Assembly: GCA_032718475.1 (NCBI GenBank)
Contig: JAUCBJ010000165.1
Coordinates: forward strand, 1 to 64,000
Reading direction: 5' to 3'
Origin: Nemertoderma westbladi
Lineage: Eukaryota; Xenacoelomorpha; Nemertodermatida; Nemertodermatidae
DNA: 64,000 nucleotides
Every line of letters starts with the position of its first letter. Position 1 is the stretch's first letter. Positions 55,152 to 64,000 of this stretch are shown here, in pieces. The position numbers were made by a program, and so were the translations under genes. The notes below the pieces were generated by a model, which made no database searches, was not told where the DNA came from, and saw only the letters and a program-made list of their open reading frames with translations.

Positions 55152-56009
55152 TTATGCTCTCGAAACTTCCGGTGTCATCTCCTTAGCTGGAGTTTGATCG
55201 TGTGACGTCCAATGGCAAGGTAGGCTCGCGAGTCTTCCACCCCATTCTTCCATCTCACCTTTCTCAAAAGCCTTGTAGGCTCTGTATAGGCTAAGAGCTT
55301 CTTTCTTTTCGCGGGTTGACTGATTAGCCTCGTCCAGCGTAAGTTCAAATACATCGGGTTCAACAATCTTAGGTGGGTAAATGACAGTTTCTCCCGCCTT
55401 TGGTCCGGTCATAGCAAATGAATGATATGGATTCGATAAAGGATACCCTCCTTCCTGGTAGCGTAGTTGTTGATGATTCGAACACCTCGCCAATATCGGT
55501 TCGGGATTTTCCTTATTCAAACGCATCGGAATCGCATTTCGTTGTTCGCGCATACAAGAACCGCATTGATAATAAAGTTTATAAACTGAAAATGCTTCCT
55601 TGGTTTCTCTATCGTCCCCTCGAGTTCGTCTGTAAAGATGCATTCCATCGAATTCATCGCGTACCGCGGGCATAGGTTCGTGCGCCTTCAGGTATTGCAT
55701 GGTATGATACAAACGACTAATTTCAGTATCGGGGTCTTCGCTAATGTCTCCCGTATCACACAAAGCGTCGTACGGGTAAAGTTCGTTGAAGGTTTGGCGC
55801 AAACTTTCGATTCTTTCGTTTAATGCGTTTTGCCTTCTCTTTAATACGTTCGAGTCATATTTAGTTCTCGCGAGTTTCGCTGTACTTTCCGATAATTCTT
55901 TTATACCGAATATAGTATAATCCTTGGCTCCAAATCTTTCGAATGGCGCTGCTGCCTCCTCTTGGATATCATATCCCCATCTCGGCTCTCCTTGTATCCC
56001 TTTCTCCAT
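55152..56009 (-). CDS. accessory ORF of unknown function, 285 aa
   Basis: A real ATG at 56009 starts 32 nt after a strong splice-acceptor-like CCCTCTAG. The product is acidic and helical. Residues 50-80 could be a coiled coil (NALNERIESLRQTFNELY). CGSCMREQR with a later CSNHQ could bind a metal. The C-terminal segment GGRLASLPCHW carries the motif shared with pol. There is no signal peptide or membrane helix, so it is not env-like. It precedes the exonuclease-like ORF on the same strand, suggesting co-expression. Confidence 0.6.
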   Translation of the reverse strand: MEKGIQGEPRWGYDIQEEAAAPFERFGAKDYTIFGIKELSESTAKLARTKYDSNVLKRRQNALNERIESLRQTFNELYPYDALCDTGDISEDPDTEISRLYHTMQYLKAHEPMPAVRDEFDGMHLYRRTRGDDRETKEAFSVYKLYYQCGSCMREQRNAIPMRLNKENPEPILARCSNHQQLRYQEGGYPLSNPYHSFAMTGPKAGETVIYPPKIVEPDVFELTLDEANQSTREKKEALSLYRAYKAFEKGEMEEWGGRLASLPCHWTSHDQTPAKEMTPEVSRA

Positions 56010-56040
56010 AATTAGGGGTGTAGTTACATAATCATTACTA

Positions 56041-56060
56041 CTAGAGGGAATACAACAGAG
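56041..56060 (-). promoter_or_regulatory. candidate 3' splice site before accessory ORFs
   Basis: On the - strand, CTGTTGTATTCCCTCTAG is a pyrimidine tract plus AG, 31 nt before the ATG of the 285-codon ORF. A spliced subgenomic RNA would explain how ORFs far downstream of gag-pol are translated. This is a sequence-level prediction only. Confidence 0.35.
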
Positions 56061-56363
56061 TTTGTAGTTAGTTGTGAGGAGACGTGAGAGTTTCGTCTGC
56101 CCTTTGGGCTCGACAACGCTCTAACCTCCTACCCATAGCCTAAGATCTAGGGTTTCTTTAATGACACGCTGCTTCTTATCTAAAATTTTTTGCCGAAATA
56201 AAACGAATTTGGGCTAAACTGGCTGTGAGTCTAAAATACTCACTTTTTGATCCCAAACTATTATCAGAAAATAAGCAATCAAGAATTAGTAATAAATATA
56301 GGGGAGTCTATTTTGACGTAACTTATTGAAACAAGACCGTGTAAAATTTAATTAAAATTTTAA

Positions 56364-56390
56364 GAAAGGCTCGCAAGTCTTCCTCTCTTG
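56364..56390 (-). repeat. 27-bp copy of a pol motif in the non-coding spacer
   Basis: This 27-bp stretch, read on the - strand CAAGAGAGGAAGACTTGCGA and onward, is identical to the one in pol at 58889-58915. Here it lies after the pol stop in non-coding sequence. Its purine-rich start (AAGAGAGGAAGA) also resembles a polypurine tract. Confidence 0.8.
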
Positions 56391-56517
56391 TTTCTCTAAT
56401 TTTAAGTTCCACCCGACTGTACCCTGAAATCTATTCACTGGAGAAAATTTTAAAAATTTTTCAAATCCAAATGGATTGTCTAAATTTTCGAAAATGTCTC
56501 AATATTGTGAGTTCCAA

Positions 56518-56618
56518 GTAGAATTCCATTTCGTATACCTACAAATCCCGCTCCTATGTGACACATAAGGGTACTACCCTCAATGTTCACATATAAAGAC
56601 AATGGAATTCTACCGCTG
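56518..56618. repeat. stem-loop downstream of pol
   Basis: GTAGAATTCCATT and its inverted copy AATGGAATTCTAC are separated by about 72 bp. A smaller ATGTGACACAT palindrome lies in the loop. It may be an RNA structure in the spacer. Confidence 0.6.
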
Positions 56619-56667
56619 TCCTTACTACAGTGTACAGGTACGTGGAAATCTATTTGTAAACTCCTAA

Positions 56668-59600
56668 TTATTTACTAGTATTAGGTGGAGATTTGTAGTC
56701 TCCAGACTCGTTACGAGTCTCTTCAAGAAGTACGAGACGTTGAGTCGGTCTGTCTACTGTACGACCGTCAATTGTCCGTACCGTCACAGTTCTTGTCACT
56801 CCATCCATAGATGGATGTGTGGCTAAAATTACACCTGTTATCCAGAAGCGTCTTTTTAGATTCACTTCTGCTAACAGCACGTGATCTCCCGGCTTTAATG
56901 CGTGGGTGTTATTGTACCAGGTTGTTCTGGCAGAAATAGAGGGCAAATAATGGTTTTGCCATATTTCCCAGAATTTGTTAGCCAGTAGTTGCGTGATTTT
57001 CCACGCTTTTCTACCGTAGCTGTCGCTTTCTGTTGGAATAGAAATCGGCGTCAAGGTAGTCGGTGCCTGCATAAGCAGGTGTGCCGGTGTCAAAGCAAAC
57101 TGAGATTGTTTGTCATCGGGTACTAATACTATTGGTCTAGTATTTAGTATTGCCTCGATTTCAACAAACAATGTTGTCAGTTGGTCGTCTGTCAGTATGT
57201 GGTTTACTGGAATGACCTTTGCCATGGCTGTCTTGATAGATCTAATCAATCTCTCCCAGACTCCGCCTCTCCATGGACTATCTGGAGGATTAAACTTCCA
57301 AACAATCTTGTGAGGTTGTAGTTCGTTCGAGATTTGATCATGATCTAATTTCTTAAAGGCTCTAGCAATCTCATTCCGAGCACCAACAAAGTTTGTCCCT
57401 TGGTCTGAGTACAAGCATTTCACTAGTCCGCGTCTAGCGATAAATCGCCGCAGTGCTAGTATAAACGCGTTGGTGGAAAGATCCATCACACGTTCAATGT
57501 GAACTGCCCTACTGGACATACATGTGAAAATCAGTCCCCAGCGTTTTACTAGTATGCGTCCACGTTTCGTATGGATTGGACCAAAGCAATCAATTCCAGT
57601 CTCTGTAAAAGGTGGTCTGAATGCTTGAAGTCGTGCTTGTGGTAGTTCACTCATTTCTTGGGTACCTATTCTAGAATGTACCTTTTTACAAATAATACAC
57701 GTACGTGTCACTGAACTTAACGCTTTACTGGGTCTAATTAATACAAATCTAGTACGTAAGTAGGAAAGACAGTGGTGTCTTCCAGCGTGTTTCAGATGTA
57801 GATGTGCGTCCAGTATCATTGCACGTTGAAGTTCGTGATGTTGCGGTATTATTATTGGGTACCTAAAGTTTGTGTTAAAGTCAATGTTTTGAAGCCGAGA
57901 TTTATGACAAATTAAGCCATTATAAATAATCGGACTCCAACTCAGTATTGGTGACGACTTGATTGGTTGACCTTGATTTATAGATGTGAATTCGCGCGCG
58001 AAATATCGCAGTTGGTAATGGCGAATTAATTTAATCTCACACCTGTCAATCTCAGCCAATGTAAGTCGACGTGTAAAGTCTCGTTTGCCTTTTACGTATT
58101 GTACAAAACGTACAATCCACGCTAATTTTCGGCAAGCGTTTGACCAAGAGTCTGTTAGGTTTACAATACGATCTACGTAAGTATTTGTGACGTCATCAGG
58201 TAAGTCAATGGAGAACTTGGAAGGTTTTGAATTACTAGAAGGGCCCACGGGTCCACCGGTAGGTATTCCCTTGTTGACTGTTGATCCGTCCGGGTCTACA
58301 AGTAATTTGTCCTTCTTCGTCTTCTTACCTTGATCGTCAGTACTTTGTAAGTCGATCGTTAATGGTGGTTTGAACTCTATGGGGTCAGCAGGTTTCGGTA
58401 AACTTATTTTTCTGCCGACATTAATCCCAGGTCTCACCATAGGTTGCAAGTTCGGTATGTCTCTTGAGCGCAAAGTAACACCTGTATTTACATTAGCGTA
58501 GGTACTACCCACATCTGTAATACATGAGGTTTCACCGTGCTTATGGTTGCTCAAGTGTGTCAAAATTGGTAGTTTGTCAATACAAGACCGCTCCAATAGG
58601 GAAACTGCGGCTTTACTGTTAGTCGATATGTTACTAGTGTCTGGTAGAACATTTTGTGATGTTTCTGACAAAATGTCTAGTCGACTGTCTAGTAATGTGT
58701 CTGGCGATACGTCTGGTAACGTATCTGGTTGTTTGTCAATAGAAGGCCGCTCCAATAGGGAAACTGCGGCTTTACTGTTAGTCGATATGTTACTAGTGTC
58801 TGATAGAACATTTTGTGATGTTTCTGACAAAATGTCTAGTCGACCGTCTAGTAACGTGTCTGGTTGACCGTCTGGCGATATGTCTGGTGTGGAAAGGCTC
58901 GCAAGTCTTCCTCTCTTGACCTTTGAAGTTATATCTTTCCATTTCGCCTTCGGTTTTTTCTTGAGTTTCGCCGCCGTCGTCTTTTTCTTTGCCTTCCCCT
59001 TTTTTGGTTTCTTGATTTCCGCGTCTTTAGGCATAGTGTTAGACTTGTTGTCGTATAGTGGCGGCCAATGTAGTGTTGAACCTTGTAAGAATTGTGGTCC
59101 GTGTTGCCAAAATTCTTTGTTTTCCGGTTTACAGAATTCCTCAGGCATCATTCCTCGCGACGCAATATCAGCTGGGTTTTGTGGTCCGGGACAATGTCGC
59201 CAATCCTCTTTTATCGAACGGTCTAGAATTTCTGCGCGACGGTTAGCTACGAATGTCTTGAATTCAAGCGTGTCGTTGTTTATGTAAAATAAAACCAACG
59301 TCGCGTCAGTCCAATAAAATATCTGTAAACTCGACTGTAGTTCTGTCTGTATGAGGTTCACGATGGTGGTTGACAGGGTTGCGGCTTGTAGCTCAGCTCG
59401 TGGTGTCATCATATACTTAGTAGGCATGGTCTTAGCCTTAGAAGTAATGAGCGAAACATCGAACTCGTCTGAGTCTACTTGTCTGCGCAAGTACGCTGCC
59501 ACACCAAAACCGTTGTCACTGGCGTCAGTAAAACAGTGTAGTTCCAAGTTGTCAGGAAATGTACTTTGTAATGGAAAGTAAACCCTGGGTATGGAATAAT

Positions 59601-62600
59601 CCTCTAGCGAAGATAATTCCGCCTCCCAGGTCTTCCATAAGTCCACTTGGTCTGATGAGATCGGCTCGTCCCATGTTAGTCCATCCTTCCATATACTGCG
59701 CATATAAATGCAGGCTTGCAGTATCACTGGACTGATGAATCCTAACGGATCGAACAATCGGCTCAATTTTGACAAGCATGATCTCTTTGTCAGTGTGTTC
59801 TCTTGACTGTCCAGTCTCACCTTCACTCGGAAGTTGTCCGTGTTTGGGTCCCAAAAGAGCCCCAACACCTTGGTCGTCGGTAGTGGTTCGAACTCTAGGT
59901 CTATGTCACCACCTCCACGCTCAGTCGTTCCGAATGAGTCTACTAATTCGGCACTGTTTGAGGCGAATTTGGTGAGGTTAAAACCTCCGCCCGCTAAGCA
60001 GTCCCGTAATTGATGTGCTACTGTTGTAGCACGTTCTACAGTGTCGCAACTCTGTAAACCGTCGTCGACGTAAAAGTCACGTTCCACAATTCTAATTATC
60101 TCTGGGTCATATAGGTGTTTCTGATCCCTAGCGGCCTGCTTTAGGGCGTACATCGTGCAATTTGGGCTGTCTCTGGCACCGAAAACGCGAACTTGCATTT
60201 GGTAAGTCGCCGGTGGTAAACTTAAGTCTCCTTCCGGGTACCAGAGAAACCGCAAACTGTCTCTGTCTCGCTCTAACGCTCTCACTTGGTGAAACATCGC
60301 TTCAACGTCACAAGTAAAAGCTACTTGACGCTGACGGAAGCGCATAATCACCCCCATAAGATAATTATTCATGTTTGGTCCATCCATCAACTCACTATTG
60401 AGGGACATTCCCTCAAACAGAGCCGCACAGTCATTGACTACGCGTACTTTATCTGGTTTGTCGGGGTGTCTCACATAGTGATGTGGCAAGTAATAGGTTT
60501 GGTCAGTCACTATCTCCGGGTTAGTCATTTGGATAGCGTATCCTTTAGTCAAATATGTCTCCATCTGAGTGTTGTACTGCAGATGGGCTTTCTCGTCCTT
60601 TAATAGACGTTGCCGTATTGAGTGTAGACGTCTCAAGGCTAGTGGATAGTTGTTTATGAGTTTAGGACTTTGGCTACGCCATAACATCCCTACCTCATAA
60701 TGTCCGTCCTCCGTCTGTCGGATAGTATCTTCCATGATCTTCAGAGATTGTTTCTCCTGTTCCGACATACAAGGTTCGTAGCTACCAGGTTCAGCTGTAT
60801 CTTGTTCTAACCACCTGATAGTCTTCTCCGTTAATTCTTTGTCCAATGCGGCTTGTTCCAACTGATGATTTCTCAACGCGTCATCATCGATATCGACGGG
60901 CACTGTTGAGGTTATTGGGGTAGGTAGACTCGCAAGCCTATCATCTGTCGTCGATGGAATCTCTAGCTGACTCGTCTTCTCCCCAAGTTCTAAACTCACC
61001 TGGTGGGTTAGCTGCTCCTTGTGACTTATCATACTAGTTACACGTCTGTCATGTTTTGTCAACTGTAGTGTAGTATGGTTCACGTCGTGTGAAAAGGAAT
61101 GAATTGAATTTGTAGTTAATAAGCTACATGTACTCTGTACATCGTCTTCCTCGTCACTTACGTCTAGTGTGCGCACAGGCGCTCGAGTATACCACCCTAT
61201 CGGCGTTCTGCAGGCGTATGCGTTTCCCGCTACTACTGCCGATGGTCTAGTTTCCCACACCTGATGTAGGTTGAATTGGTCCGTCCCGATCAGCATTGCT
61301 ACCGATCTATAATTGACAGGACATTCAGGTACACCAAGGTGTCTGAAATACTTACGGTCCTCTAGAGATTGTTCCGGCACTGGACCTAGTAGGTTACTAA
61401 AGTCCTTCGTGGCCGCAAAGGTTAGATCTTTAAAGGGTAACAAAGACCTCTCCCTCTCGCTGTGTTGCGATTTTGGAAGAAGAGAGTCTAAGTCCAACTT
61501 AACTCGTGTCACTGGTATTGCACGCTGTCCGTGCATACTACTTACTGTATAACTGACGCGCTTACCTTGTTTAAGATCCGTCACTACGTCAGCTATCTTT
61601 TCGTCCACGTAGCTGTGAGATGAGGCTGAATCTAGAATAGCGTAGATTCTTTTACTCCCCTTTGTGCCAGTAACCTTAATCGGAATTACACTGAATCCCT
61701 TCAGTTGGTCAGTAGTCAGAAGCGCGATCGACGGTTGTTCGTCTCCATTGGAATATTCGTCGTCGTCTTCTAACTCTTCGTCCGACGATCCGGATTGTTC
61801 TGAGAAGCAATCCTCAATATGGGTCACGAAGGTTGGAGTCGTTTTCGATTCTCGTTTTCTATAGGCCGCATCACATCTCGCTGCTGCTTCCGGGTGTTCC
61901 CTGGCGAAGCGTTTTGTCGGTGTGTGGCTGTCTGTATGGAGCAGACCGTCATGGTTGCGTCCACAGGATGGACAAGTGTCGGTATTTGGGCAATCTTTAC
62001 GGACGTGTCCGTGTCGCGTACACCGCCAACAAGAGTCCAATGGCCGTATTTGCAGCCGTCGTTCTTCTGAGTTCAACTCGCGAAATTGTCGACAACCCCT
62101 CAACTTGTGACCGATATACCGCTTACCTAGATGCTCGCAGTATTGGCAGCCACTGAAGTCGGTACCAAGTTGCTGTCTCGTCTGTTTTGTCCCAATGGGC
62201 GCAGATACTCTACTACCGTCCGAGAATTGTCGTGATTCCGTCGGTGTGGCGTAAGTGGCCGTCTTGGTGGATGTTGTCTGGGGTTTTTGTCGGTTGGAGG
62301 ATGGCAGTGTGATTCCTTCTGCCACGATGTGCTGGTCAGTGTAGTTAGATCGAGTTTCTACTACTGCCTCCCTGGATATTAAAAGGTACACATCTTCTAA
62401 TTTTAAGAATCCTCCCCGCTCTTCTCGCTGGTATTCGACCTTTCTCCACTCCCGACGAAGTCGATGGTGGAGTCGTCCTATAATCTTTAATAGGACAGTA
62501 GGGGTATTCCCGTAATCAAGTTGTCCAATGGATCTTAAAGTAGTGATAGCGTTTTTTATCTCGTCGGCCAGTTTTAATAAGTCGACGGGTTTAGTGATAG

Positions 62601-63447
62601 CCCCTCCCTTACAGAGTTCCTCTATTACTGACCTGGCCATACTAACTGTACCTCCGTATATCGAAGTCAAACGATCGTACGCTAGTTCGAAAGCGTCCGG
62701 TACACCAACGAAGGTCTCTGCCAAACGTTTAGGTTCTCCTGACAACGTTTGAAGCAGGTAATTGAACTTCTCCCGTGATGTAAAGGCGCACACGGCGATC
62801 TGGGATTCGATATAGTCTACGAAAGTATGCCAGTGTTTTGAGCTACCGGAAAACTTCGGTGGTTGTTGTACCGGCAATCCCTGTCTGGCTGCGAATTTCG
62901 CTATCTCCTCGGCAACGTTCAGAGTTTCGCGTCCTTGGTTGGTAATCTGGTTGATGTTCTCCCTTCTTGGCGCTTTTCCCTGATACGATGTATGTTTTGA
63001 AGGTACCGGTCTTTGTGGTTCCTTCGAGTGTCTATTGTGTTCGAATTCGGAATTTCTCGAACTGTCGGTGTAACCTTCCTCCAGACGTTCCTCGATCTGA
63101 GCCAACTTATTGACAACTGGTCGCAGAATGTCGGCGAACTGTTGTGTACTAATTGCGTCCGTTGGTTGTAACGCCTTCTGTGTTGGTGTATTCTGTGGAG
63201 GATTGTCTGCAAAGGAGTTGTCTAAACGCTCGCATTTATATTCGTCGGCCGCCCCTGTTCTAAATACCTCGCGTTTCGGGTAATCCGATTCACTCGAAGT
63301 ACTACTATCATCTGGATATGGTGGTCGACGTGCTCGCGTCCGTTGCGTCGTACGAATTCTCACGTTTCGTTTCGGAACATCGTCCACTGATCTCCGTTGT
63401 TCGGTAGGCTCACAAGTCTTCCTCGAAGTCGTAGATTGCGATGTAAA
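56668..63447 (-). CDS. BEL/Pao-type retrotransposon gag-pol polyprotein
   Basis: Residues count from the GTG at 63387; the frame is open upstream to a TAG at 63448. In order: gag with QQPPKFSGSSKHWHTF (about 174-340); Cys-rich knuckles CQYC, CWRCTRHGHVRKDC, CPSCGRNH (414-480); aspartic protease AILDSASSHSYVD (583-595); RT with AFTCDVEAMFHQV (1023) and FYVDDGLQS (1105); RNase H with FTDAS, RAELQA, WTDAT and NPADIASRG (D1288, E1332, D1361, D1407); a 400-residue Lys- and Ser-rich linker with a 53-residue duplication; integrase with H-H-C-C (1862-1900) and D1933, D1995, E2045; and the C-terminal domain after integrase. This single-ORF order, RNase H before integrase and the gag type are those of BEL/Pao. 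All catalytic residues are present. The 5' LTR lies beyond the window. Confidence 0.9.
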   Translation of the reverse strand, partial: FTSQSTTSRKTCEPTEQRRSVDDVPKRNVRIRTTQRTRARRPPYPDDSSTSSESDYPKREVFRTGAADEYKCERLDNSFADNPPQNTPTQKALQPTDAISTQQFADILRPVVNKLAQIEERLEEGYTDSSRNSEFEHNRHSKEPQRPVPSKHTSYQGKAPRRENINQITNQGRETLNVAEEIAKFAARQGLPVQQPPKFSGSSKHWHTFVDYIESQIAVCAFTSREKFNYLLQTLSGEPKRLAETFVGVPDAFELAYDRLTSIYGGTVSMARSVIEELCKGGAITKPVDLLKLADEIKNAITTLRSIGQLDYGNTPTVLLKIIGRLHHRLRREWRKVEYQREERGGFLKLEDVYLLISREAVVETRSNYTDQHIVAEGITLPSSNRQKPQTTSTKTATYATPTESRQFSDGSRVSAPIGTKQTRQQLGTDFSGCQYCEHLGKRYIGHKLRGCRQFRELNSEERRLQIRPLDSCWRCTRHGHVRKDCPNTDTCPSCGRNHDGLLHTDSHTPTKRFAREHPEAAARCDAAYRKRESKTTPTFVTHIEDCFSEQSGSSDEELEDDDEYSNGDEQPSIALLTTDQLKGFSVIPIKVTGTKGSKRIYAILDSASSHSYVDEKIADVVTDLKQGKRVSYTVSSMHGQRAIPVTRVKLDLDSLLPKSQHSERERSLLPFKDLTFAATKDFSNLLGPVPEQSLEDRKYFRHLGVPECPVNYRSVAMLIGTDQFNLHQVWETRPSAVVAGNAYACRTPIGWYTRAPVRTLDVSDEEDDVQSTCSLLTTNSIHSFSHDVNHTTLQLTKHDRRVTSMISHKEQLTHQVSLELGEKTSQLEIPSTTDDRLASLPTPITSTVPVDIDDDALRNHQLEQAALDKELTEKTIRWLEQDTAEPGSYEPCMSEQEKQSLKIMEDTIRQTEDGHYEVGMLWRSQSPKLINNYPLALRRLHSIRQRLLKDEKAHLQYNTQMETYLTKGYAIQMTNPEIVTDQTYYLPHHYVRHPDKPDKVRVVNDCAALFEGMSLNSELMDGPNMNNYLMGVIMRFRQRQVAFTCDVEAMFHQVRALERDRDSLRFLWYPEGDLSLPPATYQMQVRVFGARDSPNCTMYALKQAARDQKHLYDPEIIRIVERDFYVDDGLQSCDTVERATTVAHQLRDCLAGGGFNLTKFASNSAELVDSFGTTERGGGDIDLEFEPLPTTKVLGLFWDPNTDNFRVKVRLDSQENTLTKRSCLSKLSRLFDPLGFISPVILQACIYMRSIWKDGLTWDEPISSDQVDLWKTWEAELSSLEDYSIPRVYFPLQSTFPDNLELHCFTDASDNGFGVAAYLRRQVDSDEFDVSLITSKAKTMPTKYMMTPRAELQAATLSTTIVNLIQTELQSSLQIFYWTDATLVLFYINNDTLEFKTFVANRRAEILDRSIKEDWRHCPGPQNPADIASRGMMPEEFCKPENKEFWQHGPQFLQGSTLHWPPLYDNKSNTMPKDAEIKKPKKGKAKKKTTAAKLKKKPKAKWKDITSKVKRGRLASLSTPDISPDGQPDTLLDGRLDILSETSQNVLSDTSNISTNSKAAVSLLERPSIDKQPDTLPDVSPDTLLDSRLDILSETSQNVLPDTSNISTNSKAAVSLLERSCIDKLPILTHLSNHKHGETSCITDVGSTYANVNTGVTLRSRDIPNLQPMVRPGINVGRKISLPKPADPIEFKPPLTIDLQSTDDQGKKTKKDKLLVDPDGSTVNKGIPTGGPVGPSSNSKPSKFSIDLPDDVTNTYVDRIVNLTDSWSNACRKLAWIVRFVQYVKGKRDFTRRLTLAEIDRCEIKLIRHYQLRYFAREFTSINQGQPIKSSPILSWSPIIYNGLICHKSRLQNIDFNTNFRYPIIIPQHHELQRAMILDAHLHLKHAGRHHCLSYLRTRFVLIRPSKALSSVTRTCIICKKVHSRIGTQEMSELPQARLQAFRPPFTETGIDCFGPIHTKRGRILVKRWGLIFTCMSSRAVHIERVMDLSTNAFILALRRFIARRGLVKCLYSDQGTNFVGARNEIARAFKKLDHDQISNELQPHKIVWKFNPPDSPWRGGVWERLIRSIKTAMAKVIPVNHILTDDQLTTLFVEIEAILNTRPIVLVPDDKQSQFALTPAHLLMQAPTTLTPISIPTESDSYGRKAWKITQLLANKFWEIWQNHYLPSISARTTWYNNTHALKPGDHVLLAEVNLKRRFWITGVILATHPSMDGVTRTVTVRTIDGRTVDRPTQRLVLLEETRNESGDYKSPPNTSK
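58570..58895 (-). repeat. duplication in the RNase H-integrase linker
   Basis: Two copies of an about 159-bp coding unit (53 residues: RLDILSETSQNVLxDTSNIS, TNSKAAVSLLER) lie in tandem, plus smaller PDTLLD/PDVSPD repeats beside them. The frame is preserved, so the linker tolerates length change. Confidence 0.85.
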
Positions 63448-63987
63448 CTAGTTGAACGGTCGCGTATCCACTGTTCTCCGTTGTTCGGTAGGCTCACAAG
63501 TCTTCCTCGAAGTCGTAGATTGCGATGTAAACTGGTTGAACGGTCGCGTATCCACTGTTCTCCGTTGTTCGGTAGGCTCACAAGTCTTCCTCGAAGTCGT
63601 AGATTGCGATGTAAACTGGTTGAACGGTCGCGTATCCACTGTTCTCCGTTGTTCGGTAGGCTCACAAGTCTTCCTCGAAGTCGTAGATTGCGATGTAAAC
63701 TGGTTGAACGGTCGCGTATCCACTGTTCTCCGTTGTTCGGTAGGCTCACAAGTCTTCCTCGAAGTCGTAGATTGCGATGTAAACTGGTTGAACGGTCGCG
63801 TATCCACTGTTCTCCGTTGTTCGGTAGGCTCACAAGTCTTCCTCGAAGTCGTAGATTGCGATGTAAACTGGTTGAACGGTCGCGTATCCACTGTTCTCCG
63901 TTGTTCGGTAGGCTCACAAGTCTTCCTCGAAATCGTAGATTGCGATGTAAACTGAACCGGTGGGCGATTAACAGCGTTTGAATCCAA
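63397..63987 (-). repeat. 84-bp tandem repeats in gag N-terminus, one with a stop
   Basis: About seven copies at an exact 84-bp spacing (63401, 63485, 63569 and so on) encode a 28-residue repeat in the gag frame (QFTSQSTTSRKT, CEPTEQRRTVDTRPFN). The frame is the same as the downstream gag-pol. In the copy nearest to gag, a CAG codon is TAG (63448-63450), which interrupts the ORF. Because 84 is a multiple of three, other frames on both strands are also open; those are by-products. The frame stays open to the window edge. Confidence 0.9.
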
Positions 63988-64000
63988 AGGCCTTGTAGGT

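Noticed and set aside
52381-56009. Accessory ORFs as an env gene
   Set aside because: No signal peptide, transmembrane helix or furin-like site. The zinc knuckles and exonuclease motifs point to a nucleic-acid function.
52381-56009. Accessory ORFs as independent host genes
   Set aside because: Not fully excluded, but the strand, close spacing, composition and the shared GGAAGACT motif favour membership of the BEL element.
63397-63987. Several long ORFs on both strands
   Set aside because: The repeat period (84 bp) is a multiple of three, so any stop-free frame stays open. Only the frame continuous with gag-pol is supported.

Overview
The window looks like intron-bearing nuclear DNA from an invertebrate animal, probably marine; the species cannot be named from sequence alone. 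It is AT-rich and packed with metazoan-type transposons (BEL/Pao, Ty3/gypsy, copia, RTE-type LINEs, a second RT lineage, piggyBac-like and foldback elements). Long minisatellites are common, and the few host genes have GT-AG introns and low-complexity Asn/Ser-rich proteins. Operons, Shine-Dalgarno sites, rRNA and tRNA genes were not seen.

Layout. 1-2.7 kb: unrecognised ORF remnants followed by LTR-like promoter sequence. 2.77-3.66 kb: 47-bp tandem array. 4.2-10.3 kb (-): a three-exon host gene (modelled at about 724 codons, function unknown). One of its introns is mostly a 40-bp minisatellite and another holds an inverted-repeat transposon. 12.3-13.7 kb: a G/C-homopolymer-bounded hAT-like candidate. 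15.5-16.8 kb (-): a single-exon gene of 410 codons. 20.8-24.2 kb (-): a nearly full-length but frameshifted RTE LINE. 25.4-27.5 kb: a TIR element. 27.7-39.7 kb (-): a three-exon gene for a secreted fucolectin-like (FTP) protein, including a 117-bp middle exon recovered by splice phase. Its 8-kb second intron carries two satellite arrays and a LINE-like element with RT, CCHC and a candidate restriction-like nuclease, in antisense; its first intron carries copia and RTE debris.

41.3-42.7 kb: a piggyBac-like MITE abutting RTE copy B. 44.6-49.9 kb (-): a decayed Ty3/gypsy pol split by a foldback element (15-bp subrepeat arms, 10-bp target duplication), which itself contains RTE copy C. 50.1-51.4 kb: a duplicated unrecognised ORF. 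52.4-64 kb (-): a large BEL/Pao-type retroelement running off the right edge.

The most interesting part is this last element. Downstream of its single-ORF gag-pol lie two further same-strand ORFs (285 and 903 codons). The 903-codon product has the three motifs of a DEDDy 3'-5' exonuclease (last Asp replaced by Glu) followed by three CCHC zinc knuckles. A short motif, GGAAGACTYGYGAGCC, recurs in the gag repeats, twice in pol (once degenerate), in the pol/ORF2 spacer and in the 285-codon ORF. This suggests the accessory ORFs belong to the same element, but no LTR is visible inside the window to prove it.
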